DNA of 52,184 bases from positions 1 to 52,184 of the forward strand of contig NZ_BBPQ01000032.1 in NCBI RefSeq assembly GCF_000787855.1, given 5' to 3'. A model generated the notes under the pieces. It saw only the letters and a list, made by a program, of their open reading frames with translations, was not told where the DNA came from and did not search any database. Origin of the DNA: Streptacidiphilus anmyonensis. GTDB taxonomy: Bacteria; Actinomycetota; Actinomycetes; Streptomycetales; Streptomycetaceae. The position numbers were made by a program, and so were the translations under genes. Shown here in pieces: positions 45,563 through 52,184 of this stretch; position 1 is the stretch's first letter, and each line of letters begins with the position of its first letter.

Positions 45563-45976
45563 CTACTCGACGACGAGCTCGACGTCGATGTTGCCGCGCG
45601 TCGCGTTGGAGTACGGGCAGACCTGGTGCGCGCGCTCGACCAGGCCGCGGCCGGTCTCGTTCTGCAGCGCGTCCGGCAGCTCGACACGCAGGACGACGGC
45701 CAGGCCGTAGCCGCCGTCACCGTTGGCGCCGATGCTCACCTCGGCCGTCACCGACGCCTCGCTCGTGTCGACCTTCGCACCGCGGCCGACGACACCGAGC
45801 GCGCTCGCGAAGCAGGCGGCGTAGCCGGCGGCGAACAGCTGCTCCGGGTTGGTGCCGGCACCGCTGCCGCCGAGCGCGACCGGCGGGGCGAGGGTGACGT
45901 CCAGGAGGCCGTCCGAGCTGACGGCGCGGCCCTCGCGCCCGTTGGCGGTGGCGACAGCGGTGTAGAGAGCGTTCAT
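45563..45976 (-). CDS. ohr: Organic hydroperoxide resistance protein (Ohr/OsmC family)
   Basis: A 137-residue thiol peroxidase. The two catalytic cysteines are Cys55 in GYAACFASAL and Cys119 in HQVCPYSNATRGN, both in the Ohr (not OsmC) context; the start MNALYTAVATANGREGRA is also typical. It reduces organic and fatty-acid hydroperoxides using lipoyl-linked thiols. ATG 45976 agrees with family length. It is divergent from ohrR; the shared 104 bp hold palindromic sites and a minus-strand TATATT (-10) at 46028-46033. Confidence 0.95.
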   Translation of the reverse strand: MNALYTAVATANGREGRAVSSDGLLDVTLAPPVALGGSGAGTNPEQLFAAGYAACFASALGVVGRGAKVDTSEASVTAEVSIGANGDGGYGLAVVLRVELPDALQNETGRGLVERAHQVCPYSNATRGNIDVELVVE

Positions 45977-46041
45977 GAGTGCGATGCCTCGTCTCGTTCG
46001 TTCCATTGGTCGTGAACTCCGACACGCAATATAAGAGCACA

Positions 46042-46061
46042 CAACTCAGTTGCGCGCAACT
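46042..46061. promoter_or_regulatory. OhrR operator region with overlapping palindromes
   Basis: CAACT-C-AGTTG (46042-46052) and AGTTGCGCGCAACT (46048-46061) overlap, giving three half-sites CAACT/AGTTG/CAACT in alternating orientation between ohr and ohrR. The local AT content is high for this genome. A site for the adjacent MarR-type OhrR. Confidence 0.65.
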
Positions 46062-46067
46062 TAATAG

Positions 46068-46073
46068 TAGACT
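46068..46073 (+). promoter_or_regulatory. -10 of a probable leaderless ohrR promoter
   Basis: TAGACT, 7 nt before the ohrR ATG; no ribosome-binding site follows. The operator palindromes lie just upstream. Confidence 0.5.
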
Positions 46074-46080
46074 TGCCTGC

Positions 46081-46569
46081 ATGACCGCGACCCCGCCGCC
46101 GACCGACGCGCCGACCGACGCCGAGAACCTGCTCCGCCTGGAGCACCAGGTCTGCTTCGCCCTGCAGAACGCGAGCCGCGCCTTCGGCGCGATCTACCGC
46201 GACGCCCTGAAGGACCTGGGCCTCACCTATCCCCAGTACCTCGCGATGCTGGCCCTCTGGGAGCACGGCGAGCTCAGCGTCAAGCGCCTCGGCGAGCTGC
46301 TGCGCCTTGACTCGGGCACGCTCTCGCCGCTGCTGAAGCGCCTGGAGTCCGCGGGGCTGGTCAAGCGCGAGCGCAGTCCGCAGGACGAGCGCTCGGTCCT
46401 GGTCAGCGTGACGGCCACGGGGGCGGCGCTGCGCGAGCAGGCCACGCAGGTTCCGCTGGAGGTCGCCCGCCGGACCGGTTTCGACATCGCGGAGATGCGG
46501 GAACTGCGCGGGCTGCTGGGTCGCCTCACGGACCGGCTGGACGCGGCGGGGACGGCACAGGAATGCTGA
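46081..46569 (+). CDS. ohrR: OhrR, MarR-family organic-peroxide sensor
   Basis: A 162-residue repressor. The reactive cysteine is Cys25 in LEHQVCFALQNASRA, the conserved sensing position of OhrR. The winged helix follows: LTYPQYLAMLALWEHGELSV, SGTLSPLLKRLESAGLVKRE and the wing RSPQDERSVLVSVTATG. A second cysteine is the very last residue (Cys162); typical 2-Cys OhrR proteins have the resolving Cys near 125, so a C-terminal partner would be unusual. Peroxide oxidation of Cys25 would release ohr. Divergent from ohr with a palindromic operator between. Confidence 0.94.
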   Translation: MTATPPPTDAPTDAENLLRLEHQVCFALQNASRAFGAIYRDALKDLGLTYPQYLAMLALWEHGELSVKRLGELLRLDSGTLSPLLKRLESAGLVKRERSPQDERSVLVSVTATGAALREQATQVPLEVARRTGFDIAEMRELRGLLGRLTDRLDAAGTAQEC

Positions 46570-46589
46570 TCGCGGGGGCGGCCCGTGCC

Positions 46590-46604
46590 ATGACAGACTG
46601 TCAT
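46590..46604. promoter_or_regulatory. Palindrome upstream of the DUF5302 gene
   Basis: ATGACA-GAC-TGTCAT, a perfect 6-3-6 inverted repeat 27 bp before the DUF5302 ATG and 20 bp after the ohrR stop. A candidate operator; the factor is unknown. Confidence 0.45.
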
Positions 46605-46631
46605 CGCACCGAACACCCGATGGAGGCACCC

Positions 46632-46856
46632 ATGGCGGACCAAGCCGCGTCCCCCGAAGGCGAGCCCGGCCAGTCGGCCGACGCCGAGCACAGCGGCCCC
46701 GAGGACGACCTCAAGCGCAAGTTCCGCGAGGCGCTGGCCCGCCGCCGCGGTCCCCAGTCCGACGCCGCCGGCGGCAGAGGGAACGACCCGTCCAAGATCC
46801 ACGGGACCCACGGCAAGTCCGGCGGCCAGCGCAACTTCCGCCGCAAGAGCGGCTGA
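46632..46856 (+). CDS. DUF5302 small hydrophilic protein
   Basis: A 74-residue, highly charged protein: an acidic Gly/Ser start, then DDLKRKFREALARRRGPQSD and a C-terminal KIHGTHGKSGGQRNFRRKSG. This pattern matches DUF5302, a short actinobacterial family of unknown function; the basic end could bind nucleic acid (inference). TGGAGG lies 6 nt before ATG 46632, deciding the start over earlier in-frame codons. A repeat-rich convergent region follows. Confidence 0.82.
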   Translation: MADQAASPEGEPGQSADAEHSGPEDDLKRKFREALARRRGPQSDAAGGRGNDPSKIHGTHGKSGGQRNFRRKSG

Positions 46857-46892
46857 CGCCGCAGGTCGAGCAGACCGGTCGTTGCACCACGC

Positions 46893-46997
46893 AAGGGGCG
46901 CGGGGAACTGCGCGACAAGCCACTGACCTGCGAATGGTCCTCATCGAACGGGGCCATCCGCACGGGGTGGTTTCTCGCGCCGTTCCCCGCGCCCCTT
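46893..46997. repeat. Long imperfect inverted repeat, Streptomyces-type dispersed element
   Basis: The 23-bp arms at 46893-46915 and 46975-46997 pair at 22 of 23 positions around a 59-nt loop that has further pairing (ATGG-CC/GG-CCAT). The left arm reads AAGGGGCGCGGGGAACTGCG, a sequence I recognise as a common dispersed intergenic element of Streptomyces. It lies after the DUF5302 stop and probably ends transcription from both sides. Confidence 0.7.
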
Positions 46998-47260
46998 TTG
47001 GCGGTGCAACCGCAGGCAGGAGCGCACCCGACCCGACTCGCGCCCACGCGGCGGAGCCGCGCATCGGCACAGCCCCGCGCCCCTTTTGGCGGTGCAACCA
47101 CAGGCAGGAGCGCATCCGACCCGACTCGCGCCCACGCGGCGGAGCCGCGCATCGGCACAGCCCCGCGCCCCTTGCGTGGTGCAACCACAGGCAGGAGCAC
47201 ATCCGACCCGACTCGCGCCCACGCGGCGGAGCCGCGCATCGGCAGAGCCCCGCGCCCCCG
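46985..47260. repeat. Three tandem 88-bp repeats plus partial fourth
   Basis: Copies start at CCCCGCGCCCC, at 46985, 47073, 47161 and (partial) 47248: periods 88, 88 and 87 bp. Each contains a GGCGGTGCAAC-like block, ACCCGACTCGCGCCCACG and a hairpin CGCGGC-GGA-GCCGCG. The third copy differs at its start (CTTGCGTGG in place of CTTTTGGCGG). Bases 47161-47185 are a perfect inverted copy of 46881-46905. There are no unique spacers, so it is not a CRISPR array. Confidence 0.8.
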
Positions 47261-47267
47261 AGTGGGC

Positions 47268-48335
47268 TCAGGAGTCGAAGTCGAGGGTGACCCGCTCCGT
47301 GACCGGCTCGGACTGGCAGGTGAGGACGTAGCCGGCCTGGAGTTCCGAGTCCTCCAGGGCGAAGTTGCGGCGCATGCGGACCTCGCCGTCGCAGAGGAGG
47401 GCGCGGCAGGTGCCGCAGACGCCGCCCTTGCAGGCGAAGGGGAGGTCCGGGCGGGCGCGCTGCGCCGCGTCGAGGACGGTGGTGCCGGTCAGCGGCATGG
47501 TGAGGGTGGTCACGCGGCCGTCGAGCGTCAGCTCGACCTGCGCGCTGGGGCCCTCGACCGACGCGTCCGCGTGCGTGACGGGAGCGGGCGGCTCCTCGTC
47601 CTCGGCGTAGAACAGCTCGCGGTGCACCCGCTCCGCCGGGACCTCGAAGGAGGCCAGCACGGAGCGCGCGTCCTCCGTCATGCCCAGCGGTCCGCAGAGC
47701 CACCAGTGGTCGACGCTCGGCACGTCGACCAGCCCGCGCAGCACCGCGCGCAGATGCTCCGCGTCCAGGCGGCAGCTGAGCAGCTCGCTCTCACGCGGTT
47801 CGCGCGACAGCACGTGGACGAGGTGGAAGCGGTCCGGGTACCGGTCCTTCAGGTCCGCCAGCTCGTCGACGAACATGACGGAGTCACTCCTGCGGTTGCC
47901 GTACAGCAGCGTCACCCGCGCCTTGGGGTCGGCCAGCGCCGTCGCCGCGATGGACAGCAGCGGCGTGATGCCGGAGCCCGCGCCGATCAGGGCGTGGTGC
48001 GCGGGGGCGGAGAGGTCCGGCACGAAGGTGCCCAGCGGCGGGAGGGTCTCCACCACGTCGCCGGGGCGCAGGTCGCGGACCAGCCAGGAGGAGAAGATCC
48101 CGTCGGGGACCTCGCGGACGCCGATCCGCAGCGGGCCGCCCTCGGGGGCGCAGAGCGAGTACGAGCGGCGCTCGTCGCGGCCGTCGACCACCCGGCGCAG
48201 CGTCAGGGACTGCCCCGCGCGGAAGGCGTAGCGCTCCGCGAGCTCGTCCGGGACCGCGAAGGTGATCGCCGCGGCGTCGTCGCACAGCGGCTCGACGGCG
48301 GCCACCGTCAGCGGATGGAAGCTGGTGCGCAGCAC
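47268..48335 (-). CDS. paaE: Phenylacetyl-CoA epoxidase reductase subunit
   Basis: A 355-residue reductase. The N-terminal flavin domain has RRSYSLCAPEGG (R-x-Y-S), the nucleotide domain ALIGAGSGITPLLSIAATAL, and the C-terminal [2Fe-2S] domain FACKGGVCGTCRALLC with the last ligand in YVLTCQS. It passes electrons from NADPH to the di-iron site of PaaA. The GTG start shares one base with the paaD stop (TAGTG), fixing it and making it the last gene of paaABCDE. The repeat block follows its stop directly. Confidence 0.94.
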   Translation of the reverse strand: MLRTSFHPLTVAAVEPLCDDAAAITFAVPDELAERYAFRAGQSLTLRRVVDGRDERRSYSLCAPEGGPLRIGVREVPDGIFSSWLVRDLRPGDVVETLPPLGTFVPDLSAPAHHALIGAGSGITPLLSIAATALADPKARVTLLYGNRRSDSVMFVDELADLKDRYPDRFHLVHVLSREPRESELLSCRLDAEHLRAVLRGLVDVPSVDHWWLCGPLGMTEDARSVLASFEVPAERVHRELFYAEDEEPPAPVTHADASVEGPSAQVELTLDGRVTTLTMPLTGTTVLDAAQRARPDLPFACKGGVCGTCRALLCDGEVRMRRNFALEDSELQAGYVLTCQSEPVTERVTLDFDS

Positions 48336-48862
48336 TAGATCTCCTTGACCTGCTCGAAGGGTTCGCGGCAGGCGCGACAGCGGCGCAGCGCCTTGCAGGC
48401 GGTGGCGCCGAAGCGGCTCGTCTCCTCGGTGTCCGCGGAGCCGCAGTGCGGGCAGTGGACGACGGCGGCACGGGTCGGGCCGAGCGTCAGCGGGACGGGG
48501 CCCGCCGCGCGCTTCGGCGCGGCGCCGGGCGGGGCGATGCCGGCCTCGGCGAGCTTGCGGCGGCCCTCCGCGGTGATGTCGTCCGTGCTCCACGCGGGGC
48601 TGAGCTGCGTCTCGACGCGCGCCTCGGCGAAGCCCGCGTCGCGCAGCGCGGCGGCGACGTCGGCGCGCATCTCGGCGAGGGCCGGGCAGCCGGTGTAGGT
48701 GGGAGTCAGCACGGCGGTCGCGCTGCCGTCCTCGTCCACCCGCACCTCGCGCAGCACGCCGAGGTCGGCGAGGGTCAGCATGGGCAGTTCCGGGTCGCGC
48801 ACGGCGGCCGCGGCGGCGTGCGCGGCGGTCAGCCGGGTGCCGAGAGCGGTGACGGCGCTCAC
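48335..48862 (-). CDS. paaD: PaaD, MIP18/DUF59-type iron-sulfur maturation protein
   Basis: A 175-residue protein. The DUF59 part (about 10-95) has VRDPELPMLTLADLGVLREV and TPTYTGCPALAEMRADV; the conserved Cys of that motif is present. A C-terminal zinc ribbon follows: CPHCG, ATACKALRRCRAC. PaaD is needed for assembly or repair of the epoxidase metal centre. The GTG start overlaps the paaC stop (GTGA). No irregularities. Confidence 0.94.
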   Translation of the reverse strand: MSAVTALGTRLTAAHAAAAAVRDPELPMLTLADLGVLREVRVDEDGSATAVLTPTYTGCPALAEMRADVAAALRDAGFAEARVETQLSPAWSTDDITAEGRRKLAEAGIAPPGAAPKRAAGPVPLTLGPTRAAVVHCPHCGSADTEETSRFGATACKALRRCRACREPFEQVKEI

Positions 48863-49698
48863 CAGGTCGCCTCCGGGTCCGCGCGGGCGACGCTCTGCAG
48901 CTCCGCGAGCAGCTCGGCGAGGTGCTCGGTGTGCTGGCCGTCGCGGCCGCGTCCCATCGAGACGGGTGTCTCGGCCGGCGCGGCCAGCCGGGCGGCGCCG
49001 AGCACCTGCGTGAGCACGGCCTCGACCTCGTCGCGCGTCTCCGGGGCCGCCGCGTACAGCTCGGCGCGGTAGGGCCACAGCTCGGCGAGCGCCTCGCGCA
49101 TGCGGCGGGCGGACTCCTCCGTGCCGTCGCCGAGGCGGATCGCCCACTGCGCGGCGTGGTCGCGGTGGTAGGTCAGCTCGCTGACGCCCTTGCGGGCGAC
49201 GGCGGCGAGGACCGGGTCCGGGTGCTCGGCCAGCCCGGCCAGCTGCGCCAGCCGCCAGCTGGTGAGCAGCAGCAGCTTGACCATGCTGTGCGCGAAGTCG
49301 CCGTTGGGGAGCTCGGCGAGGATGACGTTGCGGAACTCCGACGGGTCGCGGAAGTACGCGAGCGCGTCCTCGTCACGGCCCGCGCCCTCGGCCTGGCCGG
49401 CGCGGGCGTAGAGCAGCCGGGCCTGGCCGAGCAGGTCGAGGCCGATGTTGGCGAGTGCGACCTCCTCCTCCAACTCCGGTGCCAGCGTGATCCACTGGGC
49501 CAGGCGCTGGGCCGCGACGAGCGCGTCGTCGGCGAGCGCGAGGCAGAACGCGGCGTGCGCCTCGGCGTCGACGCCCTCGGGCAGGGTCTGGTCGACGCCG
49601 TGCAGCGGGTCCTCGAAGCCGGTGCCGAAGGCCCAACGCGCGTCGTCGGCGTGCCCCTCGGCGAGCGAGAGGTAGACGTGGTCGTCGTCGCTGCTCAT
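48859..49698 (-). CDS. paaC: Phenylacetyl-CoA epoxidase structural subunit PaaC
   Basis: A 279-residue ferritin-like all-helical protein: LADDALVAAQRLAQWITLAP, ANIGLDLLGQARLLYARAG (the L-D-x-x-G-Q-A-R motif), DFAHSMVKLLLLTSW and KGVSELTYHRDHAAQWAIRLG. It lacks the full di-iron ligand set and serves as the partner of PaaA in the (PaaAC)2 core. The ATG is 24 bp after the paaB stop; the stop overlaps paaD. Standard member of the operon. Confidence 0.95.
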   Translation of the reverse strand: MSSDDDHVYLSLAEGHADDARWAFGTGFEDPLHGVDQTLPEGVDAEAHAAFCLALADDALVAAQRLAQWITLAPELEEEVALANIGLDLLGQARLLYARAGQAEGAGRDEDALAYFRDPSEFRNVILAELPNGDFAHSMVKLLLLTSWRLAQLAGLAEHPDPVLAAVARKGVSELTYHRDHAAQWAIRLGDGTEESARRMREALAELWPYRAELYAAAPETRDEVEAVLTQVLGAARLAAPAETPVSMGRGRDGQHTEHLAELLAELQSVARADPEATW

Positions 49699-49722
49699 GG
49701 AAGTACCGGCTCCTACTGGATG

Positions 49723-50028
49723 CTAGATGTGCGGGACGTCGTCGGGGATGGCGTAGAAGGTCGGGTGGCGGTAGACCTTGTCGCCGCTCGGGGAGAAGAA
49801 CGGGTCCTTCTCGTCCGGCGTGGAGGCGGTGATCGCGTCGGAGCGGACCACCCAGATGCTGACGCCCTCGTTGCGACGGGTGTACAGGTCACGGGCGTTG
49901 GTCAGCGCCATCCGCTCGTCGGCCGCGTGCAGCGAGCCGACGTGCACGTGGTTGAGGCCGCGCTTGCCGCGCACGAACACCTCGTACAGGGGCCAACCCG
50001 CGCTCCCGCGCGGTGCTTCGGTGCTCAT
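49723..50028 (-). CDS. paaB: Phenylacetyl-CoA epoxidase small subunit PaaB
   Basis: A 101-residue protein: [20 protein letters not shown] at the start, then [20 protein letters not shown] and [14 protein letters not shown], all invariant in PaaB. It holds two AC heterodimers together or helps reductase docking; it has no catalytic centre. The ATG overlaps the paaA stop by 4 nt (ATGA). Length is family standard. Confidence 0.95.
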   Translation of the reverse strand: MSTEAPRGSAGWPLYEVFVRGKRGLNHVHVGSLHAADERMALTNARDLYTRRNEGVSIWVVRSDAITASTPDEKDPFFSPSGDKVYRHPTFYAIPDDVPHI

Positions 50029-51014
50029 GCCGCCGATCCTTCCTGCTGGTGTGCCGTCTGCTTGGCCGCGTGGGCCGCGGCGGCCTCGCGGACCCAGGCG
50101 CCGTCCTGGTGCGCCTTGGTGCGCCGCGCCATCCGCTGCGCGTTGCACGGACCGTCGCCCTTGATGACCCGCATCAGCTCGGTGAAGTCCGGCGTGCCGA
50201 AGTCGTGACGGCCGCGCTCCTCGTTCCAGCGCAGCTCCGGGTCGGGCAGCGTGACGCCCAGGCGCTCGGCCTGAGGCACCGTCATGTCGACGAAACGCTG
50301 CCGCAGTTCGTCGTTGCTGTGGCGCTTGATCTTCCAGGCCATGGACTGCGCGCTGTTGGGCGAGTCGTCGTCCGGCGGACCGAACATCATCAGCGACGGC
50401 CACCACCAGCGGTCCACGGCGTCCTGCACCTGGGCGCGCTGCTTCTGCGTGCCGCGCATCATCGTCAGCAGCAGCTCGTAGCCCTGGCGCTGGTGGAAGG
50501 ACTCCTCCTTGCAGATCCGCACCATCGAGCGCGCGTACGGGCCGTAGCTGGAGCGGCAGAGCGGCACCTGGTTGCAGATGGCGGCGCCGTCGACGAACCA
50601 CCCGATGACGCCGACGTCGGCGAAGCTGAGGGTCGGGTAGTTGAAGATCGAGGAGTACTTCTGCCGGCCCTCGAGCAGGCGCTCGGTCAGCTCGGCGCGG
50701 TCGATGCCGAGGGTCTCCGCGGCGGAGTAGAGGTAGAGCCCGTGGCCGGCCTCGTCCTGCACCTTGGCGAAGAGGATCGCCTTGCGGCGCAGCGAGGGGG
50801 CCTTGGTGATCCACTCCCCCTCCGGCTGCATACCGATGATCTCCGAGTGCGCGTGCTGGGCGATCTGCCGCACCAGCGTGGCGCGGTAGCCGTCAGGCAT
50901 CCAGTCGCGCGGCTCGATGCGCTGGTCGTGCGCGATCGTCGCGTCGAAGTGCGCGGAGAGCTCGGGCAGCGCGGTCGCGCCGTCCGACCCGCCCGCGCCG
51001 TCGGTAACGGTCAT
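50025..51014 (-). CDS. paaA: Phenylacetyl-CoA epoxidase catalytic subunit PaaA
   Basis: A 329-residue di-iron monooxygenase subunit that epoxidises the ring of phenylacetyl-CoA. Motifs include [40 protein letters not shown] with ligands E-x-x-[19 protein letters not shown] (E-x-x-x-H) and the substrate-side [21 protein letters not shown] 51014 is used; a GTG three codons earlier also lies in frame. It heads the paaABCDE operon. A TetR/PaaR-type palindrome lies 38-51 bp upstream. The thioesterase, ligase and ring-opening genes of the pathway are not in the window. Confidence 0.96.
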   Translation of the reverse strand: MTVTDGAGGSDGATALPELSAHFDATIAHDQRIEPRDWMPDGYRATLVRQIAQHAHSEIIGMQPEGEWITKAPSLRRKAILFAKVQDEAGHGLYLYSAAETLGIDRAELTERLLEGRQKYSSIFNYPTLSFADVGVIGWFVDGAAICNQVPLCRSSYGPYARSMVRICKEESFHQRQGYELLLTMMRGTQKQRAQVQDAVDRWWWPSLMMFGPPDDDSPNSAQSMAWKIKRHSNDELRQRFVDMTVPQAERLGVTLPDPELRWNEERGRHDFGTPDFTELMRVIKGDGPCNAQRMARRTKAHQDGAWVREAAAAHAAKQTAHQQEGSAA

Positions 51015-51051
51015 GGCAGCCACCCCTCCGGGTCCGTGGTGACTCCAGGCT

Positions 51052-51065
51052 ACCGAACGGTCGGT
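51052..51065. promoter_or_regulatory. TetR/PaaR-type operator upstream of paaA
   Basis: ACCGAACGGTCGGT (minus strand ACCGACCGTTCGGT) is a 14-bp near-palindrome with 12 symmetric positions. It resembles the ACCGACC-type sites of PaaR repressors of the TetR family. No paaR gene is in the window. Confidence 0.6.
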
Positions 51066-51095
51066 CGGCCGCACAAGAGCCGCAGCTCCGACCGC

Positions 51096-51146
51096 GCGGG
51101 CGCACCGAGCGGGCGCACCGAGCGGGCGCACCGAGCGGGCGCACCG
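51096..51146. repeat. Four tandem copies of a 13-bp repeat
   Basis: GCGGGCGCACCGA repeats at 51096, 51109, 51122 and 51135 (last copy 12 of 13 bases). It lies between paaA and the aminotransferase gene, 31 bp upstream of the paa operator and 34 bp after the aminotransferase stop. Copy number could vary by slippage. Confidence 0.7.
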
Positions 51147-51180
51147 CCCACGGCCCGGCACCCGGAGGCGGTGCGCTCCC

Positions 51181-52184
51181 TCAGACGCCGCGCGTCGACG
51201 AGGCGCGGCGCTGGAGGACGGCGGCGACGTCCGCCACGAGGCGCGGGCAGTCCGCCAGGTCCAGCGTGGAGACGGTGAGCCGCAGGCCGGGGCTGGTGTG
51301 CAGGCGGTAGCGCGCGCCCGGGGAGACGGCCCACCCGCGCTGGAGCAGGCCGGCCACGGCCGACGTCTCGTCCGCGACGGGGATCCAGACGTAGAGCCCG
51401 CTGCGGCCGTGCGCCGCGATGCCGTGGCGGGCCAGGCCGCTGAGCAGGGCCTCGCGCCGGGCGCGGTAGGACGCGGCGGTCGGGACCGGGTCGTACCCCT
51501 CCCACAGGGCGGCCGCCGTGCGCTGGAGCAGGTGGCTGACCCAGCCCGCGCCGAGCCGCTGACGTCCGCGCACGCGGTCGACCGTCTCCCGGTCCCCCGC
51601 GAAGACGGCGACGCGCAGGTCGGGGCCGAGGGATTTCGCCACCGACCGCACCACCGCCCAGTGCCGGACGATGGACGCCTCGCTGTCGCGCTCTGCGCGC
51701 AGCGCGGGGTAGGGCTGGTCGACGATCCCGTGCCCGTGGTCGTCCTCGACCAGCAGCACGTCGGGATGTTCCGCGAGCACCGCTCGCAACTGCGACGCCC
51801 GCTCCGCGCCGACCACCGCACCCGTCGGGTTCTGGGCGCGGACGGTGACGACGACCGCGCGGACGCCCGCGGCCAGCGCCGCGCGCAGGCCCTCCACCGT
51901 GGGGCCCTCGTCGTCGACCGGCATCGGCTGGGGCTTGAGACCGAGAGCCGGCAGCAGGTCGAAGAGGCTGCCCCAGCCCGGATCCTCCACGGCCACGGAG
52001 TCGCCCGGCCGCAGCCACGCCTGGAAAATCCGCTCCTGCGCGTCCAGTGCGCCCGAGGCGACGCCGAGTGCGTCGACGGGCACGCCGTCCTCCGCGAGGG
52101 AGCGGCGGGCGACGGCGAGCAGGCCCGGGGCGGTTCCGGCCCGCCGTACCGGCCCGCCGCCGGATCCGCGTCGCGACCCGCGGC
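51181..52184 (-). CDS. MocR/PtsJ-type PLP aminotransferase-domain regulator, 5' end outside window
   Basis: At least 333 codons of a fold-type I aminotransferase; the frame is open to the right edge, so the N-terminus is missing. Visible are [39 protein letters not shown], the QNPTGAVV motif, [11 protein letters not shown] and [19 protein letters not shown] with the likely PLP-binding Lys in the S-x-x-K-S-L-G-P-x-L-R motif. The V-E-D-D-H and K-S-L-G-P patterns fit MocR-type regulators (GntR winged helix fused to an aminotransferase), probably of the PtsJ group; the DNA-binding part would lie beyond the edge. A plain class I aminotransferase cannot be excluded. Confidence 0.85.
   Translation of the reverse strand, partial: RGSRRGSGGGPVRRAGTAPGLLAVARRSLAEDGVPVDALGVASGALDAQERIFQAWLRPGDSVAVEDPGWGSLFDLLPALGLKPQPMPVDDEGPTVEGLRAALAAGVRAVVVTVRAQNPTGAVVGAERASQLRAVLAEHPDVLLVEDDHGHGIVDQPYPALRAERDSEASIVRHWAVVRSVAKSLGPDLRVAVFAGDRETVDRVRGRQRLGAGWVSHLLQRTAAALWEGYDPVPTAASYRARREALLSGLARHGIAAHGRSGLYVWIPVADETSAVAGLLQRGWAVSPGARYRLHTSPGLRLTVSTLDLADCPRLVADVAAVLQRRASSTRGV

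Noticed and set aside
46985-47260. Possible CRISPR array in the 88-bp repeats
   Set aside because: Copies are directly contiguous with no unique spacers, the period is too long and no cas gene is nearby.
46881-48338. Apparent plus-strand frame through the tandem repeats and across paaE
   Set aside because: It exists because the repeat period and GC bias keep frames open; it runs antisense through a clear paaE gene and has no conserved motifs.

Overview
The window is very GC-rich actinobacterial DNA (third positions almost all G or C, frequent GTG starts, many GTGA/ATGA start-stop overlaps). It most resembles a member of the Streptomycetaceae (Streptomyces, Kitasatospora or Streptacidiphilus). 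The reasons are the small families DUF3052, DUF5302 and DUF6126, an extra MreB/Mbl-type actin, multidomain SpoIIE-type phosphatases fused to anti-sigma-like ATPases, a wax-ester synthase, and a dispersed repeat of the type common between Streptomyces genes. No rRNA, tRNA, CRISPR array, transposase or prophage was seen. About 54 protein genes were called; the last one runs off the right edge.

Layout. 0.1-5.3 kb: an aldolase-like DUF6986 gene behind a double palindromic operator, a relic of an MFS transporter, DUF3052, an alpha/beta hydrolase, a chloramphenicol phosphotransferase homologue, and a coupled nucleotidyltransferase-sirtuin pair. 5.4-10.0 kb: an M24 peptidase-like gene overlapping an EphD-like hydrolase-dehydrogenase fusion, followed by a fusion of a ferritin-like di-iron domain to a flavin/[2Fe-2S] reductase. 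10.1-12.3 kb: an unrecognised four-helix membrane protein and a small Gly-X-Y-rich protein that share a short RHIM/amyloid-like motif; this is the most novel-looking element. 12.4-15.7 kb: an LPG-synthase-like membrane protein, a GNAT acetyltransferase and a WS/DGAT acyltransferase. 16.0-19.6 kb: a TetR regulator, a CDF metal exporter behind an ArsR/SmtB-type box, a histidine-rich membrane protein and a PCuAC-like protein. 19.8-24.5 kb: a PAS-GAF-SpoIIE-ATPase protein, an MreB-like actin, and an XRE protein with an extracytoplasmic DUF2690 domain.

24.7-29.2 kb (all minus strand): MarR, SRPBCC and AraC genes, a zinc-independent quinone-reductase-type oxidoreductase, a secreted metalloprotease-like protein and a DUF4288-like protein. 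29.3-34.2 kb: a complete xylose/ribose-type ABC importer operon (binding protein, ATPase, permease) and, after a long hairpin, a Ser/Thr kinase with one PASTA domain. 34.2-43 kb: mixed housekeeping, regulatory and stress genes (VOC, membrane coiled-coil protein, cysteine hydrolase, XRE-cupin/DUF6126 pair, second SpoIIE-type phosphatase, DUF3224, Mut7-C, NTF2-like, universal stress protein, flavoprotein). 43.2-46.9 kb: DMT transporter, lgt, divergent ohr/ohrR, DUF5302. 46.9-47.3 kb: a repeat block at a convergent gene junction. 47.3-51.0 kb: the paaABCDE phenylacetyl-CoA epoxidase operon with a TetR/PaaR-type operator. 51.2 kb to the end: a 5'-truncated MocR-type aminotransferase.

Several genes (3169, 5415, 16012, 34180, 39938, 40048, 46081) have a -10 hexamer 6-7 nt before the start codon and no ribosome-binding site, which suggests leaderless transcripts. 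Calls rest on reading motifs and context; no database search was possible.
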